A DNA stretch of 64,000 nt from Aureobasidium sp. EXF-3400 (Eukaryota; Ascomycota; Dothideomycetes; Dothideales; Saccotheciaceae): contig SWBL01000051.1 in the NCBI GenBank assembly GCA_024195585.1, positions 124,001 to 188,000 of the forward strand, given 5' to 3'. Positions 45,008 through 53,849 of this stretch are shown here, one piece after another. Each line of letters opens with the position of its first letter. Position 1 is the first letter of the stretch. The translations under genes were made by a program, and so were the position numbers. Under the pieces are notes generated by a model that did no database searches, was not told the origin of the DNA, and was given only the letters and a program-made list of their open reading frames with translations.

Positions 45008-47676
45008 ATGCATAATGCCAATCGGAACCAGTCATCGCGCCACGGAGACAGCTGAATTCTAGCATGTGGACTCGAACCCCTTATGCTAGATTAGCCTGAC
45101 CCTTCCTCCCTATCATCCACGTCTCAGACCCCTTGTTCTCCAAAACCATTATAAATGTGTACACTATGTCCACGAAGGATGATTGGATAACTCCCACGCC
45201 CATTGTTTTCGTCTCCAGAGAGCAAGACGAATCTGTTGGCGATGACGGGGAGGAGCAAGACCACAACGAGGATGACAAGTGGCGAGGAGGACGAGAGCGG
45301 CGACGAGGATGCTGGAGAGCATATTGCCAGTGATCACACCAAAGAACACATCGATGTGGACTTGCTTCAGCGTTGAGAGAAGCAGCGATGCCGACTGCAG
45401 TAAACAGTACCATGACTCTCAAAACTGCGCCAGCAAAAAACAGCTCATCACACAGCACACAGCACCGCGGCATCCACAGTATTAATATTGACCTGCTTGT
45501 TGCCTGAACCTTCTTTGTTGCCTAAAGTTCTTGGGGCGGGCTGCATGAGCTTTGATGTGCACCGCCACAGCTTTCTTATGCAGCCAAGGAAGTTCCACCC
45601 ATGCAATCAACACTTCTGGAAGGTGGTTGATTATGCTGCATGGTTTCCGCGCAGGGGTCGCGCGGACCTTAGTGCAGAATTTTTCTTGCCGTAGTATCCA
45701 GAAAGTCACTTGATGGAAATGATTCGGATGCGAAAATCCGTCTTGCCCAAGCTGCAATGTTGGCCGCCCTTGTAGGCGCAGGGCCGAATCTTGAGAGATA
45801 ATCCTCAGCGACAAAAGTATACAGTACTTCATCAGTGAGAAGTCAGCGAAGAAGCCATGAGTCAGCAAGAAGCGAAGAAGTGAGCAAAAGTGGCGAGCTG
45901 AAAAATGAGGCGTGGCAGCCTTTCTAGCAAGGCGTAGTCGTTTTGAATGCCTCAGGTTGACCGGTCAAGCGCCCGGCTGACGTGCTTAGCAGAGTGCAAG
46001 AAAGCAGAAAAAAGGCCACCTGCTTCTAAGTAGTAAATATAACTTTACGCAGTGCCACTTTTGCAAAACTTCCGAGTCATCTTTCTTCTCAGGTGCCTTA
46101 CCACAGTGTCAAAAGCGTTAATGGTCTCAAACGCAATCGATTTTGATTTTGCTTACGACGCCTCTTTCCCGGTATCCCGTTTGTTGTATTTAGTGTCAGA
46201 GCTGAGGACTAACTGCATGGCGTATTGAGGACTCAGGCATGACGGACGCAGGCAGCGACATATCGCATTCCCTGGCAGGCAACATCTTTTCAGCATTTCG
46301 CAGAGTTCAGCTGCTTACCTCCTGGATCGCGATTATGAACGCATCGACGCATTCCCCATGCTGCGCTGGTCAAGGCCTCTATGCCCAATACTCAGAATGA
46401 TAGTAATGCCTGGTGCGATGCCCAGTCATCATGTCCAACAGTAGCTGCGCCATCATCAAGTGGATTCCCAGACCGTGGATTTCTAGCATTGTCGAACGAA
46501 TTGTCGGTGAACATGACTTACTGGCGCCCAAGGACACCAAAGGAGGCAATGCTCGTCTGCGATGTAACGTCTTTGATCGGTTCGCGAGCCTGGAGCGCAT
46601 GCTTCTTTGAACTTTTGCTGCGATACCGTCTAAGCGAATCGTAATCAAGTATCTTGGCCCATGGAAAACAACGTACACGCCACGAGGGATGTCGCAAAAC
46701 ATGAATCTCGACGTCTGCCTGCAGCCTCTGATCAGCGAGCATGGCCCTGAGCGTCCGACCTTTGCTGGCAGTGTTGTGATATTCTTGTCGAACGATGCTC
46801 AAAAGCCAGCAGCAAAATAATCAAAGCAATCTATTCTTGCCTAGGGTGTTCAGGGATTCGAGATTCTTGTTGCAGCCGAGGGGCCCAGAAGCAAGTTTCG
46901 GTGAGTGCACAGCCTGAATTGGCCTCTTTGCGCTTTCCTTTGGGGTCGAATGGTCGCTGTCGTCGCTGTCGTCGCTGGCAGGGAAGTAGACGCTTGGCAG
47001 TGACAGTTTTTCACTGTAAGCGTTTGCCTCAGGCGCGACGGTTTCCTTGTTAGTCCTGATTATTTGTGTACACGCAGGTACGGACATACGTACTTGTCGC
47101 AGAGACGCTGGACCCTGGCTGACAAAAGGTCAACGGGAGGTCCGGTTGGCCGGCGGAGTTAAGCGTGCGACTGGGACGCCACAAGCGGCGATCTTCACAG
47201 CCACAGAATGTCTGCAACAAGCTTTCTTAGGCGGTGGTGGAGCAGCCCTGTGTCTGGCATGGCTCACGCACAAGGCAGCCGTCGAGGCACCGGGCCTTCG
47301 ACAGGCTTCCAGCTAACCCGGTCGTATATAATAGGAAGCGGAGCGGCAATGCACCCCTCGACTCAGCCTCGTGATACTTACGTGGATGCTCGTCGAAAGG
47401 CCAACGCCGTCTTCTGCTACCGCGACCCGGCGACCGTGACTTCCCTGTTGCCGACGATATCTGTAGGTCCACGTTCTTGCCACCACCGACCGCTTGCTTG
47501 TCTTGGGCGTCAACAACCGTCGATACATAGTCCGGTCTGGCTTCTTGACTCGCACTTTTCCATCAAATTTCTATCGCTCCTCGCTCGCAAGACTCCATAC
47601 TACGCAGTATCCATCAGAAAATCTCTCTTCGCCATCAACCTTCATCACCAACCATTCTACACCGGATCACACTTGC
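45008..47676. other. 2.7-kb region without convincing genes
   Basis: A hairpin with a tRNA-like B-box lies at 45058-45090. A reverse-strand ATG frame at 47087-46821 (88 codons, acidic DDSDDSDH patch) has protein-like composition but no family and was not called. A 9-base tandem repeat (GTCGCTGTC, nearly three copies) lies at 46953-46978. The right part is the promoter of the C2H2 gene. Confidence 0.4.
45058..45090. other. Perfect 8-bp inverted repeat enclosing a tRNA-type B-box
   Basis: TCTAGCAT at 45058-45065 pairs with ATGCTAGA at 45083-45090. On the reverse strand the 17-base interior contains GGTTCGAGTCC, a perfect match to the tRNA B-box consensus. No matching D-arm or anticodon arm is present, so this is not a complete tRNA gene; it resembles the acceptor-plus-T-arm half of one. 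Confidence 0.6.
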
Positions 47677-48715
47677 ATGGCTACCATGACAGTGGCTGAA
47701 ACAAATCAAAAACTCGAAACCGAGTCGCCTCTAATGTCGCCTGCAAAATCTTCAAGTCCTGCAAATGACTCGGAATCACAAGACGTATCGCAGATCAAGA
47801 ACGGCGACGACGAGCGAAGGAGTAGTTCAGTCGTTTTTTCTCCTTCAAGCTTCAAGCCATTAAACCATCGCCGGACTGCACCCAAACACAACGATGCTGG
47901 AAAGTTCGAATGTCAAAACTGCCATCAAATCTTTGATCGCAAGTGTGAATGGAAGTAAGTGTTCATCTCTTTATCTCGTTTGCTTCTTCCCGCATGCATT
48001 TGTGCCTCAGTCTTCGGCCGACATGAGCCGTCATATCAGAATCTTGTGCTGCGGCCCAAAAGGCACGCCCAAGTGTTCCGCTCGGCCAATCAACATGAGA
48101 TCCGACTCCGAATCTCCAGCACATCATGCTAACTCATCATACAGCAAACACATGGACAAGCATGAACGACCATACAAATGCGACAAACCGCAATGCGCCA
48201 AGTTGCTAGGATTCACATACTCAGGCGGCCTTTTGCGTCACGAACGTGAGGTCCACGGCATGCATGGCGGGCCCAAAGAACAACTCTTCTGCCCTATCAA
48301 ACACTGCAAACGACACACAGAGCAGGGCTTCACACGACGCGAGAATCTGCAGGAGCATCTGCGCAGGGTGCATAAGCTGCAAGATGTGGAGAGTATCGAG
48401 GCCGCTGCGCAGGACGCCCTCACACCTAGAACTGCGCCATCTGATCACGATTCTGACGATGACAACCGATCGACAAAGCGTAAGCGTACTAGTATCGTAA
48501 GCCAAAGTGAGGACACGCCGGAAGAGGACATCAGGACACAGCTCAAGAAATTGCGACTCGAGAATGCCGAATTGAGGGGCATGGGCGAAAGTCAACGGGC
48601 CGAGATCGACGACATGAAGCAACAGATCAAGCACCTCGCAGAACAACTCGCGGAACAACGCGCAGCAACACAAACCGTCCAGATCCCTCGCTGGCGCCCG
48701 AGTGGAACTGGATGA
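47677..48715 (+). CDS. C2H2 zinc-finger transcription factor with C-terminal coiled coil
   Basis: Exons 47677-47954 and 48145-48715 give 282 residues. The 190-base intron (GTAAGT, TGCTAAC branch) splits the first finger and its removal rebuilds FECQNCHQIFDRKCEWNKHM, then DKH. Finger 2 is YKCDKPQC, then FTYSGGLLRHEREVH. Finger 3 is LFCPIKHC, then FTRRENLQEHLRRVH. The first 75 residues are Ser/Glu-rich and disordered. A basic KRKR step (about 195-200) may be a nuclear signal, and the last 70 residues form a Leu/Glu/Gln coiled coil (QLKKLRLENAELRGMGESQ), suggesting dimerisation. A nuclear DNA-binding regulator of unknown target. The intron itself stays partly open in frame, so retention would give an altered first finger. 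Unlike the nearby finger fragments, this gene is intact. Confidence 0.86.
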
Positions 48716-50475
48716 ACGAGCCCGCGATCAACAGAAGAGACACGACGAAGATACGACTATTTTAAGATCTATTGTTCTCACAACACGATCTCTCCAGCAT
48801 CCGGAGAACCCTCGAATCGTCATCATCAATAAACAATCACTGGTCACAGAGTACCACGCTCGAACATGCATTTCGGACGGATTTTGAGAGCCGCAATCCT
48901 GCGGGACTAGTCTTGGCCTGAGGCGCAGTGCAGACAACACCCTCTGCAGGAAGACTCCACCAACATATGCATCATTTATGTCACGAAAGAGCTACGACGT
49001 CGCCGCGATCACTGAAGACGATGGGTCCGACCATGGAGAAGAAGAAGGGTGGAGGATGACAAATGGCTTCGGGATTCGAAATGGACAGGGAACGGGTCGA
49101 AGAGCAATATTACTAATTCTCCGAGAGATGGATGACCGAGGAATCGACTAACATGAGGTCTCCCGATGTCAGGCATCAGCTTATCTCACTTCTCTATACA
49201 TTTTTATTCTGCTGTACGACTTTGTGGCTGCCTTGGGCGATGCCTGAATACGAAAGACGCACCTTTCCTCTTTTGACCTTGGTCCGTGTAATTGCTTTGA
49301 TGGTGAAAAATCGCATGCAGCTGACTTTGTTGATTATTGAGACCTGCCAGTTCATATGCGGTGCCCATGACCAACAGCACACACAACCGATCTAATATAT
49401 CGGGCAGACTTTGTTGACTGATGCAAATCGTAACACTATAAGATTGCACGTAAGGATCAAGGAAGAATGAACCAACACATAAGACAGAAACGAAGGATGC
49501 GTTTGCAGTAACAGGATTCGATCAGTCGATGATCCTTCGCTTCCTTCGGTCTTGCTCCTCTGTTGTCGCAACTCCTTCCAAGCTGCAGAGGATGCGTGGA
49601 GAGTGCGTTGCTTCTTTCCGAGACCTTACAGAGCGCTGAATCGCTGGATTGGAATGCGATACGGAAACATCTCTACATGGTTGTGCCTTGGAACGCTCGT
49701 TCTAGGAATCTAACTTCTAAGGTCGCGACAAGGTATTGGAGTTTGAGTTTTAGTTTTTTTTTGAGAACATGATTGATGTTTACGTTATCGTGTGACCGCG
49801 AATCTGTAATCTTCTATGCTCTCCCAGTATCTGCGAATCAGGCTATAAGTTGCTGAATTATGTCACGGCTCTACTGGCATAGATGGCCACCGAGTAGCGG
49901 TGCAATAAGACTGGGAGTGCGTCCGGTCATGTAGACGAACGAGGCCAGGCACATCAGTGAATGTGCAAACCCTGCATCCCTAGCACAGCGATATACTCTT
50001 TCATGCATTGCTTCATGAACATCGTCTCATGTAGAGTCGACACGGCGAGATGTACAAGCGCCAGATGTATGGTTCGGAACCTCATTCACGAAGGGTATGT
50101 GATTGTCGTGCCCTTCCTGAAGGTCTGCGGCTAACAGGCTGTGCATCAGAGCGACGAATAGGAGTTGCGGCGTCTTCCCAAAGCCAACGCCATCGGCCAG
50201 AATACAACCCCCTGTTGAAAAGAAAAGTTGATCGATGTAGACACATTATACTCATCTCTGCGACTATCAAGGCCGTGGGTCCACACAGCAGTGAAAGTTG
50301 ACTGACTGTCACTTGCATGTTCACTGATAACCATTCACTTCGAAGAGGTTGCCTCATGAGTGCTTGCTGTTTAAAGCACTGATGAGTGCCGGTGCGCATA
50401 TCTGGAACGATGGCAGCTTCTAGATTGTATTTGTCAAGGTCTGAGAGAAAGATGTCACGATTGTAGTATACAAGA
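48716..50475. other. 1.8-kb convergent intergenic region
   Basis: It lies between the ends of the C2H2 gene and the SDR gene. One small plus-strand frame (48978-49151) is listed separately. Other frames have no domain. Confidence 0.45.
48978..49151 (+). CDS. Possible 57-residue ORF
   Basis: ATG to TAA reads MSRKSYDVAAITEDDGSDHG, then EEEGWRMTNGFGIRNGQG, ending REMDDRGID. The composition is protein-like, but there is no family, no known partner and no splice evidence. It could be a terminal exon or chance. Confidence 0.15.
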   Translation: MSRKSYDVAAITEDDGSDHGEEEGWRMTNGFGIRNGQGTGRRAILLILREMDDRGID

Positions 50476-51246
50476 CTACCAAGGCAGCTCCTGTCCTTCG
50501 CGATGCCAAAACTTGCCTGTATCTTCTATGTTCTTGGATTGCCAGACTTTCCAAAGCTTAGTAGCAGCCTCATCTGGCATGACCGCCTCAGATGTATCCG
50601 CAGCTGTAGGGTCCAGACCAGTCTTGACAATTCCAGGATGGAGAAGAGACACAGCAATACCTTTGTCTTTGAGATCGATGGCTAGACTTTTTCCAATCGA
50701 GTTGACAGCGGCCTTGGAAGCGCGATAGGCATAGATGCCGCCTGTAGAGTTGTCGGCAATAGAGCCCACACGCGAAGACACGATGCCGATCTTTGCACCA
50801 GAGGCCTTGAGGAGATTAGGTAGTAGTGCCTGGGTAAGAAGAAGAGGTCCGAACGTGTTTGTCTCAAAAATACGTGTCAGGGTGTCCTTGTCGACGGACT
50901 CGAGAGAGTCGTCTTCATGTTTAGCCATGGTCCCAGCGACATTCAGAAGCATGTCAATCGGTTTGCCGGATAGTGATGAGACAAAGGCTGAGATGGACCC
51001 GGGAGACCGAACGTCGAGTTGAGAGTGCCGACATTCTAGGCTTTTGAGATTGTCGCCAACTATATAGTCTGTTGCGATGACTTCGTAGCCCTACAGTCGA
51101 TGGCGTAAATGCCGTGCCATAATGCAAAGCATCTACATGGCCTTAGCAGCTTACCTCAGAAATGAGCAACCTCGCGAAGGCATGGCCAATGCCAGAGCTA
51201 CATCCAGTCACGACAGCAGTCGATATGGTAGAGAGACGTAGAGGCT
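50476..51246 (-). CDS. Short-chain dehydrogenase/reductase; start codon not found
   Basis: Exon 2 is 51090-50476. Exon 1 ends at 51155, before a 64-base intron (GTAAGC to CTGTAG). Splicing gives the SDR head STAVVTGCSSGIGHAFARLL, then GYEVIATD. The Rossmann motif TGCSSGIG, NVAG, the Ser of SSRVGS and the catalytic YAYRASK are all present, followed by HPGIVKTGL; about 230 residues is normal for a classical SDR. Upstream, the frame stays open to a TGA at 51295-51293 without any ATG. A nearby ATG (about 51322) is in another frame, and the GTAACC donor beside it would join out of phase. The left-most coordinate given is therefore approximate. Either an upstream exon was missed or the start has been lost. 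Substrate unknown. Confidence 0.62.
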
Positions 51247-51292
51247 CTGTCAATGCAAAGCTGTTCGTTTCGAGCAAAGCAAGGTTACAGGA

Positions 51293-52075
51293 TCAGTAGA
51301 TTGTTGGAGGAATCTTGTCGTCATGAGCACCACGATGTTGGGTGTATGAAGATCATGCCGTGCTCTGACGTGTTGTGGCGTAGATCTGGCTCAAATTGTG
51401 GCTGGGTTCGTGTCATGTGGCTCTTTTCTCCGGTCAACTTCTGCGAGGTGGTGGAGAGTGTGATTAGGTAGTCATAGTCAGCCTTACGAGCCATGGCATT
51501 GGAAGAACACGCGGCAGAGGTATTGGCAGTGTCAGTGTCCTCGGAGTCCAATACCTGCCTGGTGGTCTTGGCCGGAACCTCAGGATCCGTCGGCGTATTT
51601 TGCGTACGGGGAGAAGGAGTAATTGAAGCCGAAGCGGCTGGAGCTTTGGTAAAAAGAAGCGTTCGAAATAGAAGCATGCTTTTCAAATTTCCCCTTGCAT
51701 GTACATGCTTTCTGTCGTTTTTGCGGCATATTGATGCAACAGATAGACAATAGGCAGTCAAGAATAACCTGATGTCTATGGAAAGACAAGTCTCGAGCAA
51801 TGCGTAATTGATAGGGCTAGTCATGATGGACGTCAGATTTCCAGTTGTGGTGAGTTCCTCCTTGGCAGGATGCAGACGCTAAATGACATCACGCATGTGA
51901 GCGTTTAATTCCTGTGTTGCGTGGGTGGACAAAGCTGGGGCGTACATAAACGCTGCCTGCCCAGAGGAATCACTGCTCTTGCAACCAACCCACATCCACA
52001 TCTCCTCCACCAGCCACACCCCTTCTACTCACCAACCAACAACAACTCCAAGACTTTCAGTCCAACACCACCAAC
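51293..52075. promoter_or_regulatory. Divergent region between the SDR and PMP3
   Basis: About 780 bases. A reverse-strand ATG frame at 51824-51321 (167 codons, no domain) overlaps it and was not called. The last 100 bases before PMP3 are rich in CA and CT, typical of a highly expressed fungal promoter and leader. Confidence 0.45.
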
Positions 52076-52407
52076 ATGGCTTTCACCGGATCGTGAGTCG
52101 ACCCTTATCCCCCCCCTGTCCTTCTGCGGGCGCCAGTCAGCTCAAAAGGCTTTGGGAACACAAGCGACGACGCGTGCTGACCTCTCTTCCAGCGACATCA
52201 TCAAGATCATCCTCGCCATCATCCTTCCTCCTCTTGGTGTCTTCCTCGAGCGCGGCTGCGGTGCTGATTTCCTTATCAACATCCTGTTGACCATCCTCGG
52301 TTACATTCCCGGCATCATTCACGCCCTGTATGTCGCTAGCGCCCTCTTGTAACACGCCCTGTGCGACTGCTGACTTGTCTCCCAGTTACATCATTCTCAA
52401 GTACTAA
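52076..52407 (+). CDS. PMP3: Plasma membrane proteolipid Pmp3 (UPF0057)
   Basis: Three exons, 52076-52092 (17 bases), 52193-52327 and 52386-52407 (22 bases), give 57 residues. The protein is MAFTGSDIIKIILAIILPPL, then GVFLERGCGADFLINILLTI, LGYIPGIIHALYIILKY. It has the two hydrophobic helices and the central LPPLGVFLERG-type turn of this universal family. Pmp3 sits in the plasma membrane and affects membrane potential, salt tolerance and lipid sensing; its genes are often stress-induced. The exon boundaries are certain because each joins in frame to invariant residues (TGS/DIIK and HAL/YIILKY). The first and last exons are very short, so automated gene finders can miss this gene. Confidence 0.96.
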
Positions 52408-52970
52408 GATGTTCGACGGTAGCCCCCAGCGGCTCACATCATGATCCCGGCGCAACGATTTCACTTTGCTTTCCTCTTCATCTTTTGCGATACCCTCAAG
52501 TCGCGCCATGCTAGCCATTGAGCGCCGACTTCGATCACCTGCAGCCATGCGCTTTCATTTCGTATCCTTCGCCATCGTCTCCGACAGAGTCGCCTCGAAT
52601 CCTTGACCTTGCGGATGCTGTACTGCAGCTTGCGTCGTGTCTGGTTTTATTGATGATGGCGTCTCTAAATTGCGAGAATAGGACTACGATGTGGCCAAGC
52701 TTTTGGTTTGATAATACTGTATAATAGCACAGAACGAAACCAACTTCTTCAATCCTCCATACGCTCTCCCTAATCTACCTCATAACCTTGTTGTCATTCT
52801 TCTGTCAGAGTGCATAGTTGACAAGTTGTAGAAGCTTGATATTCTGACAAAACACATGTTGATTATCGCTTTCTTCACGCTAAGCTTGACACATTAATAG
52901 GTCCCTCATTCCGTTACCCTTCTGCCTATTCCACACGAGCCAAGAACCCTCGGCCCTCGTTTGAAAACAC
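52408..52970. other. Convergent 3' region of PMP3 and the dienelactone hydrolase
   Basis: About 560 bases holding two 3' UTRs. No gene is supported. Confidence 0.5.
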
Positions 52971-53849
52971 TTACACCGAACGATCGCCCTCACCAACACG
53001 CTCAAACCATTTCGTGAACCATCGAATAGCTTGCTCCTCTGCCTTCTTTCCACACTCTCTTTCGTGTCCTTCATTCTCGTCTGCCCGGACAGCGAAACCA
53101 TGGTGCGTGCCCTCGTACAAGACAAATTCATGCTCAACACCACGGTCTTTCGTTTTTGCTGTCTTGGCCTTCAAGATATCCTCAATCTGCTTGGCTTTTG
53201 CAACAGGGATTTGCTGATCAATTCCAGCGGCCGCAATGGACAGAGGATAGGTAACAGCTTCAATGTCGGTAGGTAACTTGAGCCGCGATGGATGAGCTGT
53301 GAACCCGCAAACCACCAAGGGTTTTGCATCATTCGTGCTATCTTCTTTGTTCTTGCACAGCTCAACGACCCATTGACCACCCCAACAATACCCCGCTGCA
53401 GCGACGGGGAGTTCAGGATGCGAAGATTGTAGCCCACTAAAGAAGTTCATGATGCGTGGACGAACGAGCTGTGCCTTGTCGTTCATAAAGAACGGCCAAC
53501 CACGCCAAATGATCTGGAGAAAGTGATATCCTTTAGTCGCCCAAGCGAATGGGCCAGTAGCGTCCAGTGCGTTGAGACTAATGATAAGGTCTTGAGGAAA
53601 CACATTGCCGTCCATAAAGTCTGGCAGCATGACTAGGAAGTTGCCTTTTGCAGCAAAGTTGTCGGCTAGGATGCGGGTGTTTGGAAGAGTCCAGCCAAAA
53701 ATGTCGGGCAAGATCACGACGATACCTTTTGGTGGTTCGGATGGAGGTGAGGCGACATAGACGTCGAGGCCGTGGAGCTTGGAGATTGTGCCAGTTGGAG
53801 TGCCAGTGTGTAGAGAGCCGCTAGCGCAGCATTGCTTTGGAATTGACAT
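52971..53849 (-). CDS. Dienelactone hydrolase family protein
   Basis: An intronless gene of 292 residues. ATG 53849 (MSIPKQCCASGSLHTGTPTG) is the usual opening of fungal members; an in-frame ATG nine codons upstream is less likely. The alpha/beta-hydrolase triad is visible as Cys155 in AAGYCWGGQW, Asp211 in GIDQQIPVAK and His250 in THHGFAVRAD, matching the Cys-Asp-His triad of carboxymethylenebutenolidase. Cytosolic, with no signal peptide. Bacterial relatives open dienelactones in chlorocatechol breakdown; the natural substrate of the fungal enzymes is mostly unknown, so only the family is claimed. Confidence 0.92.
   Translation of the reverse strand: MSIPKQCCASGSLHTGTPTGTISKLHGLDVYVASPPSEPPKGIVVILPDIFGWTLPNTRILADNFAAKGNFLVMLPDFMDGNVFPQDLIISLNALDATGPFAWATKGYHFLQIIWRGWPFFMNDKAQLVRPRIMNFFSGLQSSHPELPVAAAGYCWGGQWVVELCKNKEDSTNDAKPLVVCGFTAHPSRLKLPTDIEAVTYPLSIAAAGIDQQIPVAKAKQIEDILKAKTAKTKDRGVEHEFVLYEGTHHGFAVRADENEGHERECGKKAEEQAIRWFTKWFERVGEGDRSV

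Noticed and set aside
46379..46802. Overlapping reverse-strand frames of 94-107 codons
   Set aside because: One begins only at a TTG and the two frames overlap in different phases; no domain.
46821..47087. 88-codon reverse-strand ORF with ATG and acidic DDSDDSDH patch
   Set aside because: Protein-like composition, but no family, no clear splice partner and a simple 9-base repeat inside; not strong enough to call.
40100..50400. Possibility of an intact DNA transposon or retroelement around the decayed cluster
   Set aside because: No transposase, integrase or reverse transcriptase motif and no matching terminal repeats were found; only short dispersed duplications.
51321..51824. 167-codon reverse-strand ORF upstream of the SDR gene
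   Set aside because: Does not join the SDR in frame and shows no domain; probably chance in a divergent promoter.
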